DNA from: Bremerella sp. TYQ1
GTDB lineage: Bacteria; Planctomycetota; Planctomycetia; Pirellulales; Pirellulaceae
Reading direction: 5' to 3'
NCBI RefSeq assembly: GCF_020150455.1
Contig: NZ_CP083740.1
Coordinates: 3,348,001-3,412,000, forward strand
Length of the DNA: 64,000 nucleotides
The notes beneath the pieces are model-generated. The model had not been told where the DNA came from, ran no database searches, and was given only the letters and a program-made list of their open reading frames with translations. This document shows, piece after piece, positions 11,361-21,243 of this stretch (position 1 is the stretch's first letter; the number at the start of each line of letters is the position of its first letter). The position numbers and the translations under genes are program-made.

Positions 11361-13156
11361 CGATAGATCTCCTTGCCGGTCTCGTCATGCATGACCGTCT
11401 GTGTGAAGGAATTGATAGTACAGTACAACGCGAAGAATCGTTCCAGGACGCTCGCCATCAGAAACATCCCGCCGCCGGTATAGCTGCTGGAATCGAACGT
11501 CAGGTGAATTCGCGTTCCGCGGCAGAAGACAGTGCCATTGGGTGTTTTGACTCGCGCCGTACATGGTTCGCTGCGAACCGATTGAACTCCTTCGGTAAAC
11601 GCACGACTGACCCCGGAATCGACGTAGTCGTACAGACCCAAAATCTCTCGCAGCGCGTGCGATCCTTCTTCGTTGTCGCTCAAAGAAAGATGATTCAACG
11701 AAAGATGCGAAATCAACCGCCAGCGAATGCCTTGCTCCATGTCTGGCCGACGCGTCGGAGTGGGAGGCTGCAAACAGCGGATTTTCGTAATCGGAGCAAG
11801 ACCTGACATCGAGAGCTTCGGCTGATCTCCGCCAAAGGGCAACCGTTCCGGTAAGTCTCGATTGAAGCATGTCAGATCGGCATGCAAACTCCATTGGGCT
11901 TCAGAACTTGGTTTGAAATCCAAGTCGACCACCGACAGGAATAACTCCGTGCCACGATCGTTGATCTCTTCCCCTTTGGGATTCGGCCGACGTGTGGCAT
12001 GCCAGTAGGTGCTGGCCGAACTGGCCTGCGAGGCATGCTTGAACGAATAAAACGGATGGTAGCTGACTTCACGATGATCTTGCGAAACGGCGGTGACTTC
12101 GTCGACCGAGTAAATCTCGTTGGCGAACGGACGACGCGCGTCTGGTATCAAGTGATACTCTGTCTTCTCGTGCGTCAGACGAATGGGCTCCGCCTCTTGA
12201 CGATACAAGTTGGTGATCGGCGTGCATCCAATCCGCAACGTATCGGCTTGCAAACGACGTTCGAGATCGGAGTTGCTTTCCTTGAGGAAGATATAGATTT
12301 CGGCCTGATTGCCGGAGATTTTCTTCAAACAGTTTTCGAGATTCAAATCGAAGAAGAGGAACTTGTCGGCAAACGTGAAGAACTCGGCCAACAAGCGATA
12401 CCCCAGGAACGATCGAGCGGGGTAATCGAACATCCCTTCGTCACGCCGGAAACCGACCGGTTCGATACAACGCGGACCAAGCATTTCGTACCTGGCCGAC
12501 TTGGAACTTTCGGCGACGGCTACTCCAACAACGGAAGTCATCAGCAGTTGGTACAAGTCGAATTTGTAGGGTGCTTGCTCCTTGATGAAGAAACGAAGCG
12601 ACTTCATCTTCAGCTGATTCAGTGCCCCGCTTGAAGAAAAGCTGTTCAAGCGAATCCGAATCATCGCCGTCGAATCGGCGTTGTACGGCGTCTGGGGAGC
12701 CTCGAACGGATGGCTCATCATCCCGACATCGGTAATCTCGATCGGCCAACAAGTGACGGGGTAGCAGGTACGAAAGCGGCATGGATCGCCGTCAATCGGC
12801 TCCGTTTCCAGGCTGGTCCCTTTGGCGACTTGAATGCCATTGAAGGCTTCGACTTGGGCCCTGTCCAAACCAAACTGTACGACCGACATCGAAGGAATCG
12901 GCCGCAGCAAATGCGGAAACAACACCTCCAGCATCGAGGCCGCAATCTCAGGAAAGTCGTCCTCCAGCTTCAGCCGTGTGCGTGCATTGAGGTAGGCAAA
13001 CGATTCGACCAATCGGCCGACGTGAGGATCTTTGAAATCATCCCCACCCAAACCCAAACGGCTGGCTATTTTTGGATTAGCTCGCGCGAAAGCCTTTCCC
13101 TGATCCAACAGGTAAGCACGTTCGCGTCGATAAAAATCGAGCAGTTCGTCGCTCAT
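11324..13156 (-). CDS. tssF: T6SS baseplate protein TssF (VasA/ImpG)
   Basis: The protein has 610 residues, close to family length. The N-terminus (LLDFYRRERAYLLDQGKAFA) and the segment DPHVGRLVESFAYLNARTR, followed by FPHLLRPIPSMSVVQF, are characteristic of TssF. The C-terminal part with GGGMFLMASVLERFFALYCT is also typical. TssF pairs with TssG around TssE and TssK in the baseplate. The start overlaps the end of tssE by 4 bases, suggesting translational coupling. Confidence 0.95.
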   Translation of the reverse strand: MSDELLDFYRRERAYLLDQGKAFARANPKIASRLGLGGDDFKDPHVGRLVESFAYLNARTRLKLEDDFPEIAASMLEVLFPHLLRPIPSMSVVQFGLDRAQVEAFNGIQVAKGTSLETEPIDGDPCRFRTCYPVTCWPIEITDVGMMSHPFEAPQTPYNADSTAMIRIRLNSFSSSGALNQLKMKSLRFFIKEQAPYKFDLYQLLMTSVVGVAVAESSKSARYEMLGPRCIEPVGFRRDEGMFDYPARSFLGYRLLAEFFTFADKFLFFDLNLENCLKKISGNQAEIYIFLKESNSDLERRLQADTLRIGCTPITNLYRQEAEPIRLTHEKTEYHLIPDARRPFANEIYSVDEVTAVSQDHREVSYHPFYSFKHASQASSASTYWHATRRPNPKGEEINDRGTELFLSVVDLDFKPSSEAQWSLHADLTCFNRDLPERLPFGGDQPKLSMSGLAPITKIRCLQPPTPTRRPDMEQGIRWRLISHLSLNHLSLSDNEEGSHALREILGLYDYVDSGVSRAFTEGVQSVRSEPCTARVKTPNGTVFCRGTRIHLTFDSSSYTGGGMFLMASVLERFFALYCTINSFTQTVMHDETGKEIYRWAPRAGENVLL

Positions 13157-13650
13157 CGATCCTTCCGTTTGACATGAAATAGATGATCCGATGGCTCCAA
13201 CTTCGAATCAAAGACGATGGGCTCAGGAGCCGGAGTGGCGTGGAGTTCGGCCCTGATAATAAACCGCAGCGTGCGATCTTCCTTCTTGTGATCCGGAGGA
13301 ATCTCGACCGACACCGTCACAAACCGCGTTTCAAAAGTACGAATCGCGAACTCGATCGCTTCCCGTAACGAATTACGATCCATCTCGGAGCTGAGATCGA
13401 TCGACGAAAAATCGGGAATGCCATAGTTCACCAGCGAGTTGCTCAGTTCTTTCATGTCGGGGGGCCACGACTTGCAACGCCAACGCGTGTTAAGCAAGTT
13501 TTCCAGATCACGCATCACCGACTCGCGAATCTCGCGCATCGTCTGTGTTTGCGATCGTGGCGTTTCCTGGGAGTTGTACGGCTCGAAATCGAGCAATCGG
13601 TCAAAGACCGACGGCATGAGCGGCTCTTCCTCAGGATTCCCTCGCGACAT
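13153..13650 (-). CDS. tssE: T6SS baseplate protein TssE (gp25-like)
   Basis: The protein has 165 residues from the ATG at 13650, chosen because a strong GGAGGG lies just upstream; a longer in-frame reading to 13881 would run into tagJ. It shows the gp25/GPW features: VFDRLLDFEP at the N-terminus, ESVMRDLENLLNTR in the middle, YGIPDFSSIDLSS and FETRFVTVSVEIP later. TssE is a phage gp25-like baseplate component that helps start sheath polymerisation. It sits between tagJ and tssF. Confidence 0.95.
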   Translation of the reverse strand: MSRGNPEEEPLMPSVFDRLLDFEPYNSQETPRSQTQTMREIRESVMRDLENLLNTRWRCKSWPPDMKELSNSLVNYGIPDFSSIDLSSEMDRNSLREAIEFAIRTFETRFVTVSVEIPPDHKKEDRTLRFIIRAELHATPAPEPIVFDSKLEPSDHLFHVKRKDR

Positions 13651-13672
13651 TGATCCCTCCTGAATCGCTGAT

Positions 13673-14467
13673 TTACTTCGAGAATTCCAATGTGCCGATC
13701 TCCATGATCGACTTCTCGTCTTCACCGAGCCAGAACATCCGTTGGCCAAGTCCGCAGCCGGGCTCTCCTTCTCCCCCGAGCCAGGCCGTGCTTTGCCCCA
13801 GCTTGTGCGTGATGTCATCACTAGCCGAACTGCCGGGATACAATGCGTTGACGAAGACGTCGCCTTCTTGACCGAAGGCATTCATGGTCGCTCGACGCCA
13901 GATTAAATCGCATGGCTGTTCCGGGGCATGGAACTCGATCGAGTCAATCGAATCGAATGGAAGCCAGAAATATTTGCCATTGCTGGTGATCGTTTCCATG
14001 AAGTAAGCGGTCCGGTCGTCTTGATCGCGGATATCCTCGAACGCGACACCATCGCACGTCCCTTGGACGACAGGACGTTCCTCTTCGATCTCGTCGACCA
14101 GTTGAACGGCCTCCGTGTTCTTTCCTTCTCGCATCGCAAGAATCATGCGGAGAGTTTTCTCGAACAGTGGGCTCGGATCCTGATTTTGCATCAAGTCAGG
14201 CGTACGGCCTTCCTGCCAACACTCGTTCCGAGTCATTTCGCCACGAATCATTTGGCGATACATCGAAATCCGCAGCAATGCATCGGGCGATTGAATCTGG
14301 GCGGTGTCCAAATGGTTATCGGCACGCTCCAAGTCGCCACGCAGGCAAAGAAGTTGGGCCAGTGCAATTCGCAAGTCCCATTGCATGGGCTTCTTTTTGA
14401 CATCCTGAATCGCCGCGTCGATCGCTTCGTTCAGTTGCCCATTCTTAAGTTGTTCGCCGATACTCAT
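13673..14467 (-). CDS. tagJ: T6SS accessory protein TagJ (ImpE/SciE family)
   Basis: The protein has 264 residues from the ATG at 14467, which has AGGGGAAG just upstream. The N-terminal half has a TPR-like helical layout (LNEAIDAAIQDVKKKP; LRIALAQLLCLRGDLERAD), and the second half carries RTAYFMETITSNGKYFWLPF and LIWRRATMNAFGQEGDVFVN, recognisable ImpE/SciE segments. TagJ proteins bind the sheath protein TssB and ClpV in systems where they have been studied and are dispensable in some. The position between the second tssC and tssE is a common arrangement. Confidence 0.92.
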   Translation of the reverse strand: MSIGEQLKNGQLNEAIDAAIQDVKKKPMQWDLRIALAQLLCLRGDLERADNHLDTAQIQSPDALLRISMYRQMIRGEMTRNECWQEGRTPDLMQNQDPSPLFEKTLRMILAMREGKNTEAVQLVDEIEEERPVVQGTCDGVAFEDIRDQDDRTAYFMETITSNGKYFWLPFDSIDSIEFHAPEQPCDLIWRRATMNAFGQEGDVFVNALYPGSSASDDITHKLGQSTAWLGGEGEPGCGLGQRMFWLGEDEKSIMEIGTLEFSK

Positions 14468-14512
14468 GTGCTTCCCCTGCAGTCGATTCTCAGCCAATGT
14501 TGGATTGTAAGC

Positions 14513-16105
14513 TTATTTTCGGCGACCTTCGATGGTAGTCTTCATCCGAATCGATGCGACCAGGTCATCGAGTTGATAGTGAGGCCAAAGCCTAAAGTTG
14601 CAATGGTACGAGCCAGGCTTGCTCGGATCGTCGCGAAGCTGAATGTCGGCTTGGCGGAGTGGCCGTGAGGCCTTCGTTTCAGGACTCGCCTTTTCGTCTG
14701 GAGTCACGTAGTTGTGAATCCAATCGCTCAGAAACTGTTCGATGGCCTGACGGTCTTCGAAGGTACCCACTTTGTCGCGGGCGATGACCTTCAACGCATG
14801 AGCAAACTGCGACGAACAAAGGATGTACTGCAGCATCGAAGAGATCTTGGCATTCTGCGAAGCGGCTTCGTCCTCGTAAACACGTGGCTTTTGCACGGTT
14901 TGATTTGAGTAAAAAGCACTGAACTCGGTATCGTGACAGTGCGTCAGCGGAATGAAACCGAGATGGGCTAGTTCAGCCTCTTGTCGATCCGAGATCAGGC
15001 AATCGGTTGAAGACTTCGGAGCGACTCCATGCCGATCGGTGTGAAAATAGTCGACCGGCAATCGACTGACTAATCCGCCTCCAACGATGTTCCGCTGAAC
15101 ACCACGAATCTGGGCGAGCCAGCCACATTCGGAATAGGCCCGGATCAGCACTTCGGCGAATGCATACGAAGCATTACCCCAAAGGTAATTGCGTCGATCG
15201 CGGCCGCTGACTTCCTCACGAAAACTGAAACCGTCGGCGCGAGCATCAAAGGTTTCATACGGAAGCCGCATCAGCACGTGCGGCATCGTCAACGCAACAA
15301 AACGTGAATCTTCCGTTTTGCGAAATGCATGCCACTGGGTGAACTCGGCCTGATCGAACCCAGAACGCAGGTTCTCGACATGCTCGAGCCCCGCATAATC
15401 ATCCAAGCCAAACATCATCGGGCTTGCCGCGGCGATAAACGGACAGAACGCGGCGGCGGCAATTCCGGCGAGACCTTGCAGCGTGTCGAGATCTCGATGT
15501 GGATGATTTTTCGTTGGATTAGGATGAATCTCGTAATCGCCAATCATCACGCCGTAAGGCTTTCCGCCGGCGGTACCGAATTCTTCTTCGTAGATCTTTT
15601 TGAACAATTCGCTGGAATCGAACTCGACGGCGCGTTCAATATCACGCTCAACTTCTTTCCAACTGGCATTCAGCACGCGAATGTGCACTTGTTCGCGATC
15701 GGCTTCTTCATCGACCATATCGGTCAGGTACTGAAGGCCACGCCACGAGGCTTCTAGTCTTTGAAACTGCGGATGATGCAAAATGGCATTGAGCTGATCG
15801 TTGAGCCACTGATCGATCTGGGCAACGTCCGCATTCAGACGACGCACAAGTGACTTTTGCGATAGACCATCGATCTTCCCCAGCCAAGCGAGCAGCTTTT
15901 CTCGAACGGTCGGGGCATGAATGAAGTCGTCCCAACGATGCGAAGCACGCTGGGCATGCGCGACGTTCTCGTTGGAAACAATCCAATCGAGAATCGAGCC
16001 AGACGCATCCGCTTCCGAGGCGATCTCCGGCGAATCTTGCGGAGAGGCCTCGGTCGTGAGAGGCTCGGCGTAATCTTCAGGTTGCGATTGAAACTTGGCA
16101 CTCAT
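14513..16105 (-). CDS. Second TssC-type sheath protein (EvpB family paralogue)
   Basis: The protein has 530 residues of the EvpB/TssC family, with ILHHPQFQRLEASWRGLQYL, VLNASWKEVERDIERAVEFD and FKKIYEEEFGTAGGKPYGVM. These match the same segments of the neighbouring tssC, so the two are paralogues. This copy has a longer acidic, S/P-rich N-terminal leader (about residues 1-50). It resembles the ImpD-type second TssC found in some T6SS loci, where one copy makes the main sheath and the other is less abundant. It lies beyond a terminator-like hairpin after tssC, suggesting lower expression. I infer a minor sheath or accessory role. Confidence 0.92.
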   Translation of the reverse strand: MSAKFQSQPEDYAEPLTTEASPQDSPEIASEADASGSILDWIVSNENVAHAQRASHRWDDFIHAPTVREKLLAWLGKIDGLSQKSLVRRLNADVAQIDQWLNDQLNAILHHPQFQRLEASWRGLQYLTDMVDEEADREQVHIRVLNASWKEVERDIERAVEFDSSELFKKIYEEEFGTAGGKPYGVMIGDYEIHPNPTKNHPHRDLDTLQGLAGIAAAAFCPFIAAASPMMFGLDDYAGLEHVENLRSGFDQAEFTQWHAFRKTEDSRFVALTMPHVLMRLPYETFDARADGFSFREEVSGRDRRNYLWGNASYAFAEVLIRAYSECGWLAQIRGVQRNIVGGGLVSRLPVDYFHTDRHGVAPKSSTDCLISDRQEAELAHLGFIPLTHCHDTEFSAFYSNQTVQKPRVYEDEAASQNAKISSMLQYILCSSQFAHALKVIARDKVGTFEDRQAIEQFLSDWIHNYVTPDEKASPETKASRPLRQADIQLRDDPSKPGSYHCNFRLWPHYQLDDLVASIRMKTTIEGRRK

Positions 16106-16133
16106 CGCGGCATCGGCGCAGAGAAGAAGGTAA

Positions 16134-16171
16134 TAAAAAAAGGCACAGAGGAGCGGTCCCCAATGTGCCTC
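16134..16171 (-). terminator. Internal terminator/attenuator between the two tssC genes
   Basis: On the minus strand AGGCACA and TGTGCCT form a 7-bp stem around a 16-base loop and are followed by about seven T. It falls in the roughly 95-base gap between tssC (ends 16200) and its paralogue (starts 16105). Partial termination here would give more TssB/TssC than downstream baseplate and ATPase, matching the high copy number of sheath subunits. Confidence 0.75.
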
Positions 16172-16199
16172 TGGGATTGCTTACCTGGGACAGGCGAAA

Positions 16200-17696
16200 C
16201 TAGCCGCCTGACTTCTGCGGAATGGAAGCCACCATGCGAAGCGAGGCGGTCAATTCTTCCATCTGCAGCCACGGACGCAGATAGGCCACCGCGTTGTACG
16301 AACCGGGCTTGCCGGGCGTTTCGGTGACTTCCACGCGTGCTTCAGCCAACGGCAGTCGTGCTTTGACTTCCGCCGATGGTTTTTCATCCGCACAAACGTA
16401 GTTATGAATCCAGTTGTTCAACCAACGTTCGCAGTCGTCGCGTTCCATGAAGGCGCCAACTTTGTCTCGGGCGATCACCTTCAGGTAATGAGCGAAACGG
16501 GACGAAGCCATGATGTACGGCAAGCGGGCCGAGATTTCGGCGTTCGCAGTGGCATCTGGTTCGTGGTACTGCTTCGGCTTCTGCGTGGTCTGGCCACCAA
16601 AGAAGACGGAGTAGTCGGTATCTTTAAAGTGACAGAGCGAAAGGAAACCAAGCTTGCTCAGTTCCGCTTCGCGACGATCGGTAATCGCCACTTCGGTCGG
16701 ACACTTCACGCCGGAGTCACCGTCGCTGCTCTTGAAAACGTGAACCGGCAGTCCTTCGACTTTACCGCCGTTTTCGACACCACGGATGGCCGTGCACCAG
16801 CCGGTCTTGGCGAAAGCATCGGTCAGCTTGGCGCCCATCACGAAGGCGGTATTCATCCAGCAATATTCTTCGTGATCGACTTCGATTGGCTGACCGCCAG
16901 GGCCGGTCGCGACTTCTTCGTAAGCAAACTCTTCGATCGGCTTCGTCGCAGCACCGTATGGCAAGCGAGCAAGCGTACGAGGCATGCACATCGTGACGAA
17001 GCGGGAATCTTCCGACTGACGGAACGAGTTCCACTTGATGTACTCTTGCGAGTCGAAAATCTTCGCCAAGTCGCGAGGCTTGGAGAGCTCTTCCCAGTCG
17101 TCAAAGCCAAAGAACGCAGCGCTCGGAGCGGTCAGGAATGGAGCAAATGCCGCGGCGGCGACGCCTGACATCTTTTCCATCGCGGCAATATCGTCAGGGG
17201 TGTTGTCCCATTCGTAGTTGCCAATCAGCGCGCCGTAAGGCGTACCACCGGCAAGACCGAATTCGCTTTCGTAGATCTTCTTGAAGACGGTGCTTTGGTC
17301 GAATTCGACGGCACGTTCCAAGTCCTTGGAAAGGTCCTTCTTCGACGCGTTGAGCACGCGAAGCTTCAGCATCTCGCCCGTTTCGCTGTTGCTGACGAGG
17401 TAATGCAGGCCGCGCCAGCTACCTTCCAGCTTTTGGAATTCGGAGTGATGCATGACCGCGGCCAACTGCTTCGAGACCGCTTCGTCGATGGCGGCGATCC
17501 CTTGGTTGATCGTGCGGATGATGTCTTTGTCGAACGTGACCGTTCCCTTCATGGCCTCTTGGACCAAAGTTTCGATCAGTTCCTTAGCACGCGGCTGCTC
17601 GGTTTGCTTGGTCGCGGTGATCGCGGCATCGAGCAAGCTGGTAGCTTCTTCGTTCTGTGCGGCCGATTGGGCCGATTGTTGTTCGCCAGCACTCAT
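16200..17696 (-). CDS. tssC: T6SS sheath protein TssC (VipB)
   Basis: The protein has 498 residues, standard TssC length. Hallmarks include [58 protein letters not shown] and, near the C-terminus, [19 protein letters not shown]. TssC forms the contractile sheath with TssB around the Hcp tube in the cytoplasm. It starts 2 bases after tssB ends, the usual tight coupling, and is therefore the primary sheath gene; the paralogue follows after a terminator-like hairpin. Confidence 0.96.
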   Translation of the reverse strand: MSAGEQQSAQSAAQNEEATSLLDAAITATKQTEQPRAKELIETLVQEAMKGTVTFDKDIIRTINQGIAAIDEAVSKQLAAVMHHSEFQKLEGSWRGLHYLVSNSETGEMLKLRVLNASKKDLSKDLERAVEFDQSTVFKKIYESEFGLAGGTPYGALIGNYEWDNTPDDIAAMEKMSGVAAAAFAPFLTAPSAAFFGFDDWEELSKPRDLAKIFDSQEYIKWNSFRQSEDSRFVTMCMPRTLARLPYGAATKPIEEFAYEEVATGPGGQPIEVDHEEYCWMNTAFVMGAKLTDAFAKTGWCTAIRGVENGGKVEGLPVHVFKSSDGDSGVKCPTEVAITDRREAELSKLGFLSLCHFKDTDYSVFFGGQTTQKPKQYHEPDATANAEISARLPYIMASSRFAHYLKVIARDKVGAFMERDDCERWLNNWIHNYVCADEKPSAEVKARLPLAEARVEVTETPGKPGSYNAVAYLRPWLQMEELTASLRMVASIPQKSGG

Positions 17697-17698
17697 CG

Positions 17699-18226
17699 TT
17701 AGCTATCTCCCTTGTCGGAACCGTCCGATTCATTTACGCCCAATTCCGAAGCCAACTTTTTCAGCTGATCGGCATCGTTCATGACTTGTTCCAAGAGCGT
17801 TTCCAGATCGTCACTACGGTCGATCTTTGTCAGCAAGTCGCGGAGATTGTCGCGGGTGGCCAGCAACTTCTTAAGAGGTTCGATCTGCTTGGCGACATTG
17901 GCTGGGCTGAAGTCGTCCATCGAGTTGAACTTCAGATTGACCGCCATCTGCGAGCCGTCGTCCGCGAGCGTGTTGTCGACACGCATGTTCAGTTCTGGAC
18001 GGAATCGCTTCATCACGTCGTCGAAGTTATCGCGATCGATTTGAACGAACTTGCGATCCTTCAGCGGTTCCAGCTTTTCCGCAGGGTTGCCGGAGAAGTC
18101 CCCCATGACACCCACCACGAATGGAAGCTCCTTCTTTTCCATCGCATCGCCGGTCTCCACGTCGTAAGTGATGTGGACACGAGGCTTTCGAACGCGATTG
18201 AGCCTCTTTTGATAACTTTCAGCCAT
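17699..18226 (-). CDS. tssB: T6SS sheath protein TssB (VipA)
   Basis: The protein has 175 residues, typical for TssB. The N-terminal [16 protein letters not shown] and [15 protein letters not shown], and the later KPRP-like turn replaced by [17 protein letters not shown] and [17 protein letters not shown], are family hallmarks. It is the smaller sheath subunit. About 170 bases separate it from tssA, enough for an additional promoter, though none was identified with confidence. Confidence 0.96.
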   Translation of the reverse strand: MAESYQKRLNRVRKPRVHITYDVETGDAMEKKELPFVVGVMGDFSGNPAEKLEPLKDRKFVQIDRDNFDDVMKRFRPELNMRVDNTLADDGSQMAVNLKFNSMDDFSPANVAKQIEPLKKLLATRDNLRDLLTKIDRSDDLETLLEQVMNDADQLKKLASELGVNESDGSDKGDS

Positions 18227-18398
18227 CGTTTCCCCTCAATGTCAGTACTACTAGATGCGTTTAGGAAAAGCGGATTGAGCTTTTCTGGACAGCACGCATC
18301 GTCACTGGCCAAGTATTGCCCCTACTTAACCTGCCCCTAATTTCGGAAATATCCGCACAGTTTTCAATCGAAGTCAGGCAGATATTAAAGGATTTTCA

Positions 18399-19526
18399 CT
18401 AATCGTCTTCGCTAGGAATCGGAATCCCTGTTTGGCGATGCAACTCGCTCATGGCCGTTTCGTCACGGAGCAGCTCTTTAAGCAACTCTGGAAATGGCAT
18501 TTCAGCCCAGCGTGCTGCTTGCTCTAACTTAAAGTGCAGGAACGACTGTGGTTCCGTTTTGCGGAAGTACTCCGCCACTTTACGAATCATTTTGATTGCG
18601 TCGGCTCGCGACTGAATGGTACCGACGACCGCCTTCTGCTGGACGACCGTCTCGCCACTCTCCTCGGCGGCGTCTCCTGCTTCAGCAGCATCTCCAACTT
18701 CGTCCAGTAACAGTTCCGACATCAGTTGTTGGACGGTGGAACGGATCGACTCCAGCTTCTGACGAAACGAAGTCATCGACGGCGAGGTCTCTTCGCCGTA
18801 CGAGTTCCGCAGACAACGCTCGTCCAGAAAACTGCCTAGTTCTCGGATCGTATCGATAACCGCGTCGAGGTCCTCTACGACGTTGTCCCAGTGCTCGCGA
18901 GGCGTTGCCCGGAACGATTCATCAAACGTAAACCGCTCGATGGCTCCGTTGGCAAGATGTCGCTGCCGCTCCTCCGCATCCATACCGTCCAAGCGATTGG
19001 ATTCGTTGAAATCGAACATCGAGAAGTTACCGCCGGCGCCACTGGTAAGTGGCATGTTGTCGATCACGCCGAACGTTCGATCGCTTGTCAGACCGACCAA
19101 CTGGGAAACGGTTTCTGCGTATCCTTCGTCTTCGTCGGGCTCGGGATGGATCGTGTCCCAATAGCGACGACAGATTTCGAGCATCACCTTGAAACCGTCG
19201 CGGACGCCTGGGATGCCATCCAAACGCATCGTCGCTTCGATTAACCAGGATGCGACCGAAACGTCTTTGGAATAACTCAAGAGTATGTTGACCGCTCGAT
19301 CGCGAACCTCTTCCCACTGAGGATCTTTTAAGTCCGGAAACTCTTCGTCCGGAAATGCCATCGCTTGAAGGAGATCACGTTCTGCTTTGTTGGATTGATT
19401 GAATACCTCGCGAAGGTCGAAGAACTCTGTCGCATTGTCGGAACGACGAAGCTCGACACCGCTCGGACTATCTTCCGAAATCGGAGTGATCAGCGACTCA
19501 ACATCTAGCACTTGTGGGAATGCCAT
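18399..19526 (-). CDS. tssA: T6SS baseplate/cap protein TssA (ImpA family)
   Basis: The protein has 375 residues from the ATG at 19526 (AGAAG upstream); an in-frame extension to 19565 lacks support. The N-terminal ImpA_N region is clear (ISEDSPSGVELRRS; DPQWEEVRDRAVNILLSYSKD; LIEATMRLDGIPGVRDGF). The C-terminal half is helical (SRADAIKMIRKVAEYFRKTEPQSF). TssA proteins organise baseplate assembly and sheath polymerisation. It lies after the sigma factor gene and ahead of tssB. Confidence 0.94.
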   Translation of the reverse strand: MAFPQVLDVESLITPISEDSPSGVELRRSDNATEFFDLREVFNQSNKAERDLLQAMAFPDEEFPDLKDPQWEEVRDRAVNILLSYSKDVSVASWLIEATMRLDGIPGVRDGFKVMLEICRRYWDTIHPEPDEDEGYAETVSQLVGLTSDRTFGVIDNMPLTSGAGGNFSMFDFNESNRLDGMDAEERQRHLANGAIERFTFDESFRATPREHWDNVVEDLDAVIDTIRELGSFLDERCLRNSYGEETSPSMTSFRQKLESIRSTVQQLMSELLLDEVGDAAEAGDAAEESGETVVQQKAVVGTIQSRADAIKMIRKVAEYFRKTEPQSFLHFKLEQAARWAEMPFPELLKELLRDETAMSELHRQTGIPIPSEDD

Positions 19527-19745
19527 GGCGGTTCTTCTCGGACGAAATGCGGACGGGACAACCAAATTGCCGCGAAAGTATAAGTGTCAATCTGGGAACT
19601 TCAACCAAGTTGTAGGGGCCAATCTGCCTGGCCAAACCACTTGCAGAAGTCCTCTTACGGTGCTCTTCGGCTATCCACTCTCCTAAAAACCATTCCGATC
19701 GATTTAATCCCTACCATTTAACTTAACTTCTCATTCGACATAGCT

Positions 19746-20432
19746 TTAAGTAGTCTGCCGCAGGGCTCTCGCAAGTCGCTCGAGGATCGCTTGGTGCAGT
19801 CGACTTGCCCACGACTTGCTCTTTCCAAGCTTGTCGGCCGCTTCCTTCAGGCTGAGTCCCTCGTAATAGGTCATCCGGATCAAGTCTTGCTCTTGCGGGG
19901 CTAACGTTTTGAGCAGCTTTTTCAGCAAACGCTGGATCTCTTCGTTCTCGAGCTGATCGTCCGGCTTTTCGGCTCGTGCATCGGCGACGGCCTGAAACGC
20001 ATGCTGGGTTTCTTCCCCATGGCTGGCCAAGTAAACGATGGCTAGTTTCTCGGTGAGACTCCCCAGCCATTTCGCGTTTTCTTCGGCAGTTGCTTTGGCC
20101 GGATCGCCTTCGGCAGCACCTGCTTGAAGCGTATCGGCAGCCATTTTCTGGTACCGGTTCTGCATGCGTGCGGCGTGCGAGTTCCAGCTCATTTTCGAGA
20201 TGCCATCGTAGATCGCTCCTCGAATGCGATAGTAGGCAAACGTCGAGAAACTGGCCCCTTTATCGTCTTGGAACGACTGAGCGGCCTCTGCCAGGCCCAA
20301 TTGACCGTAGGCGATCAGGTCGTCCATGCCGATCTGCGGCGGCAGTTTCCGATGAATTGATTTCGCCAGAGAAACCACCAGCCCTTGGTTTTCCTGGATG
20401 CGTTGCTCGAGTTGGGTCGCTTCAGCAGTCAT
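19746..20432 (-). CDS. Sigma-70 family RNA polymerase sigma factor (FliA/WhiG-like)
   Basis: The protein has 228 residues. Region 2 is visible at about residues 15-80 (LVVSLAKSIHRKLPP; DDLIAYGQLGLAEAA; FSTFAYYRIRGAIYDGI), and region 4 near the C-terminus (LAPQEQDLIRMTYYEGLSLK then the HTH EAADKLGKSKSWASRLHQA). Region 3 is reduced. This layout is nearest to alternative sigma factors of the FliA/SigB/WhiG type. It begins 3 bases after a small upstream gene and ends about 220 bp before tssA on the same strand, so it may be co-transcribed with the T6SS and may direct its expression. That role is inferred from position only. Confidence 0.92.
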   Translation of the reverse strand: MTAEATQLEQRIQENQGLVVSLAKSIHRKLPPQIGMDDLIAYGQLGLAEAAQSFQDDKGASFSTFAYYRIRGAIYDGISKMSWNSHAARMQNRYQKMAADTLQAGAAEGDPAKATAEENAKWLGSLTEKLAIVYLASHGEETQHAFQAVADARAEKPDDQLENEEIQRLLKKLLKTLAPQEQDLIRMTYYEGLSLKEAADKLGKSKSWASRLHQAILERLARALRQTT

Positions 20433-20435
20433 GGC

Positions 20436-20786
20436 TTAACTCAACTGGGACCAAAGGAGACGCATTCGTTCGCTGGCCACCGGGTCTTCGATCAGCGACT
20501 GGGCGATCGAAGAGGCCATCGTCAGCACTTTTTCGCTCTTCAGCGGCAAGTCTGGATAGCGGCGTTTCAGAAAAGCCAGCACGAAACGAGTGATGGTATC
20601 GATCTCGTTGGGTTTGGCCTGGGGATTGGCTTGTTGGAGCTGCTTGATCGTTTCGACAACGTCATCGATCTGCCCCGAATCACCCGTGCGGCGCAGAACA
20701 TCGTCCAGCGACCACGCGTTTTCGGAAAGCTCGTCCCGTGCGCGATCGTCTTCCGATGGATCGGAATTCCAGTTTCCGGAAGGCAT
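20436..20786 (-). CDS. Small unknown protein coupled to the sigma factor
   Basis: The protein has 116 residues with a strong GGGGGAG ribosome binding site just before the ATG. It is acidic at the N-terminus and helical afterwards (WSLDDVLRRTG; IDDVVETIKQLQQANP; VLAFLKRRYPDLPLKSEK). There is no signal peptide or TM segment. It is 3 bases upstream of the sigma factor and so very likely translated with it. A cytoplasmic regulator such as an anti-sigma factor is possible given the pairing, but no known anti-sigma motif is seen, so the function is left open. Confidence 0.75.
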   Translation of the reverse strand: MPSGNWNSDPSEDDRARDELSENAWSLDDVLRRTGDSGQIDDVVETIKQLQQANPQAKPNEIDTITRFVLAFLKRRYPDLPLKSEKVLTMASSIAQSLIEDPVASERMRLLWSQLS

Positions 20787-21243
20787 AGCTCCCCCCTAAG
20801 TTATTGCCCCGTCAGTTGGATAAACCACTGCCGTTGGTGGAACGTTTTGATCAGGCAACCCCCATTGCCTGTGTGCTCCACGTCCCGTGAGTATACCAAT
20901 CCTTCCAATCATTCCAATCAGTCAGCAATGCATTGCCAGAACCGCTGGCATCTTCCGGCGACTATTCCGGTTAGGAAAACCAGGGCGAGGCAACCACCGT
21001 TGCTAGCGATTGCATGCATCAGACCATTCCTAACCGATCCTCAGAAAGTACGGGTTTTATTGAGTTTACAAATACTGACAGCCGAAAAAGACGGTGAAGG
21101 ATTCAACCCAGAAGCGTGGTGCGCACGACCCAGCTGACGATCGACCCTGTCAGATTTTGCATCGGCTCATCCTTCGCGCAAACGACCGTCACCCACACAA
21201 CGGCCAGTTGGCACGTACGATCGACCCCAGGAGGGAACTAGCG
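20787..21243. other. Intergenic region between the sigma/T6SS operon and the TolC-like gene
   Basis: About 457 bases separate these divergent genes and should hold promoters for both. No gene or RNA was recognised. At 21206-21222 TTGGCACG resembles a -24 sigma-54 element, but the -12 part does not fit, so it is not called. Confidence 0.45.

Noticed and set aside
21206..21222. Sigma-54-like sequence upstream of the TolC-like gene
   Set aside because: TTGGCACG fits the -24 part but the -12 part reads ATCGA instead of TTGC.
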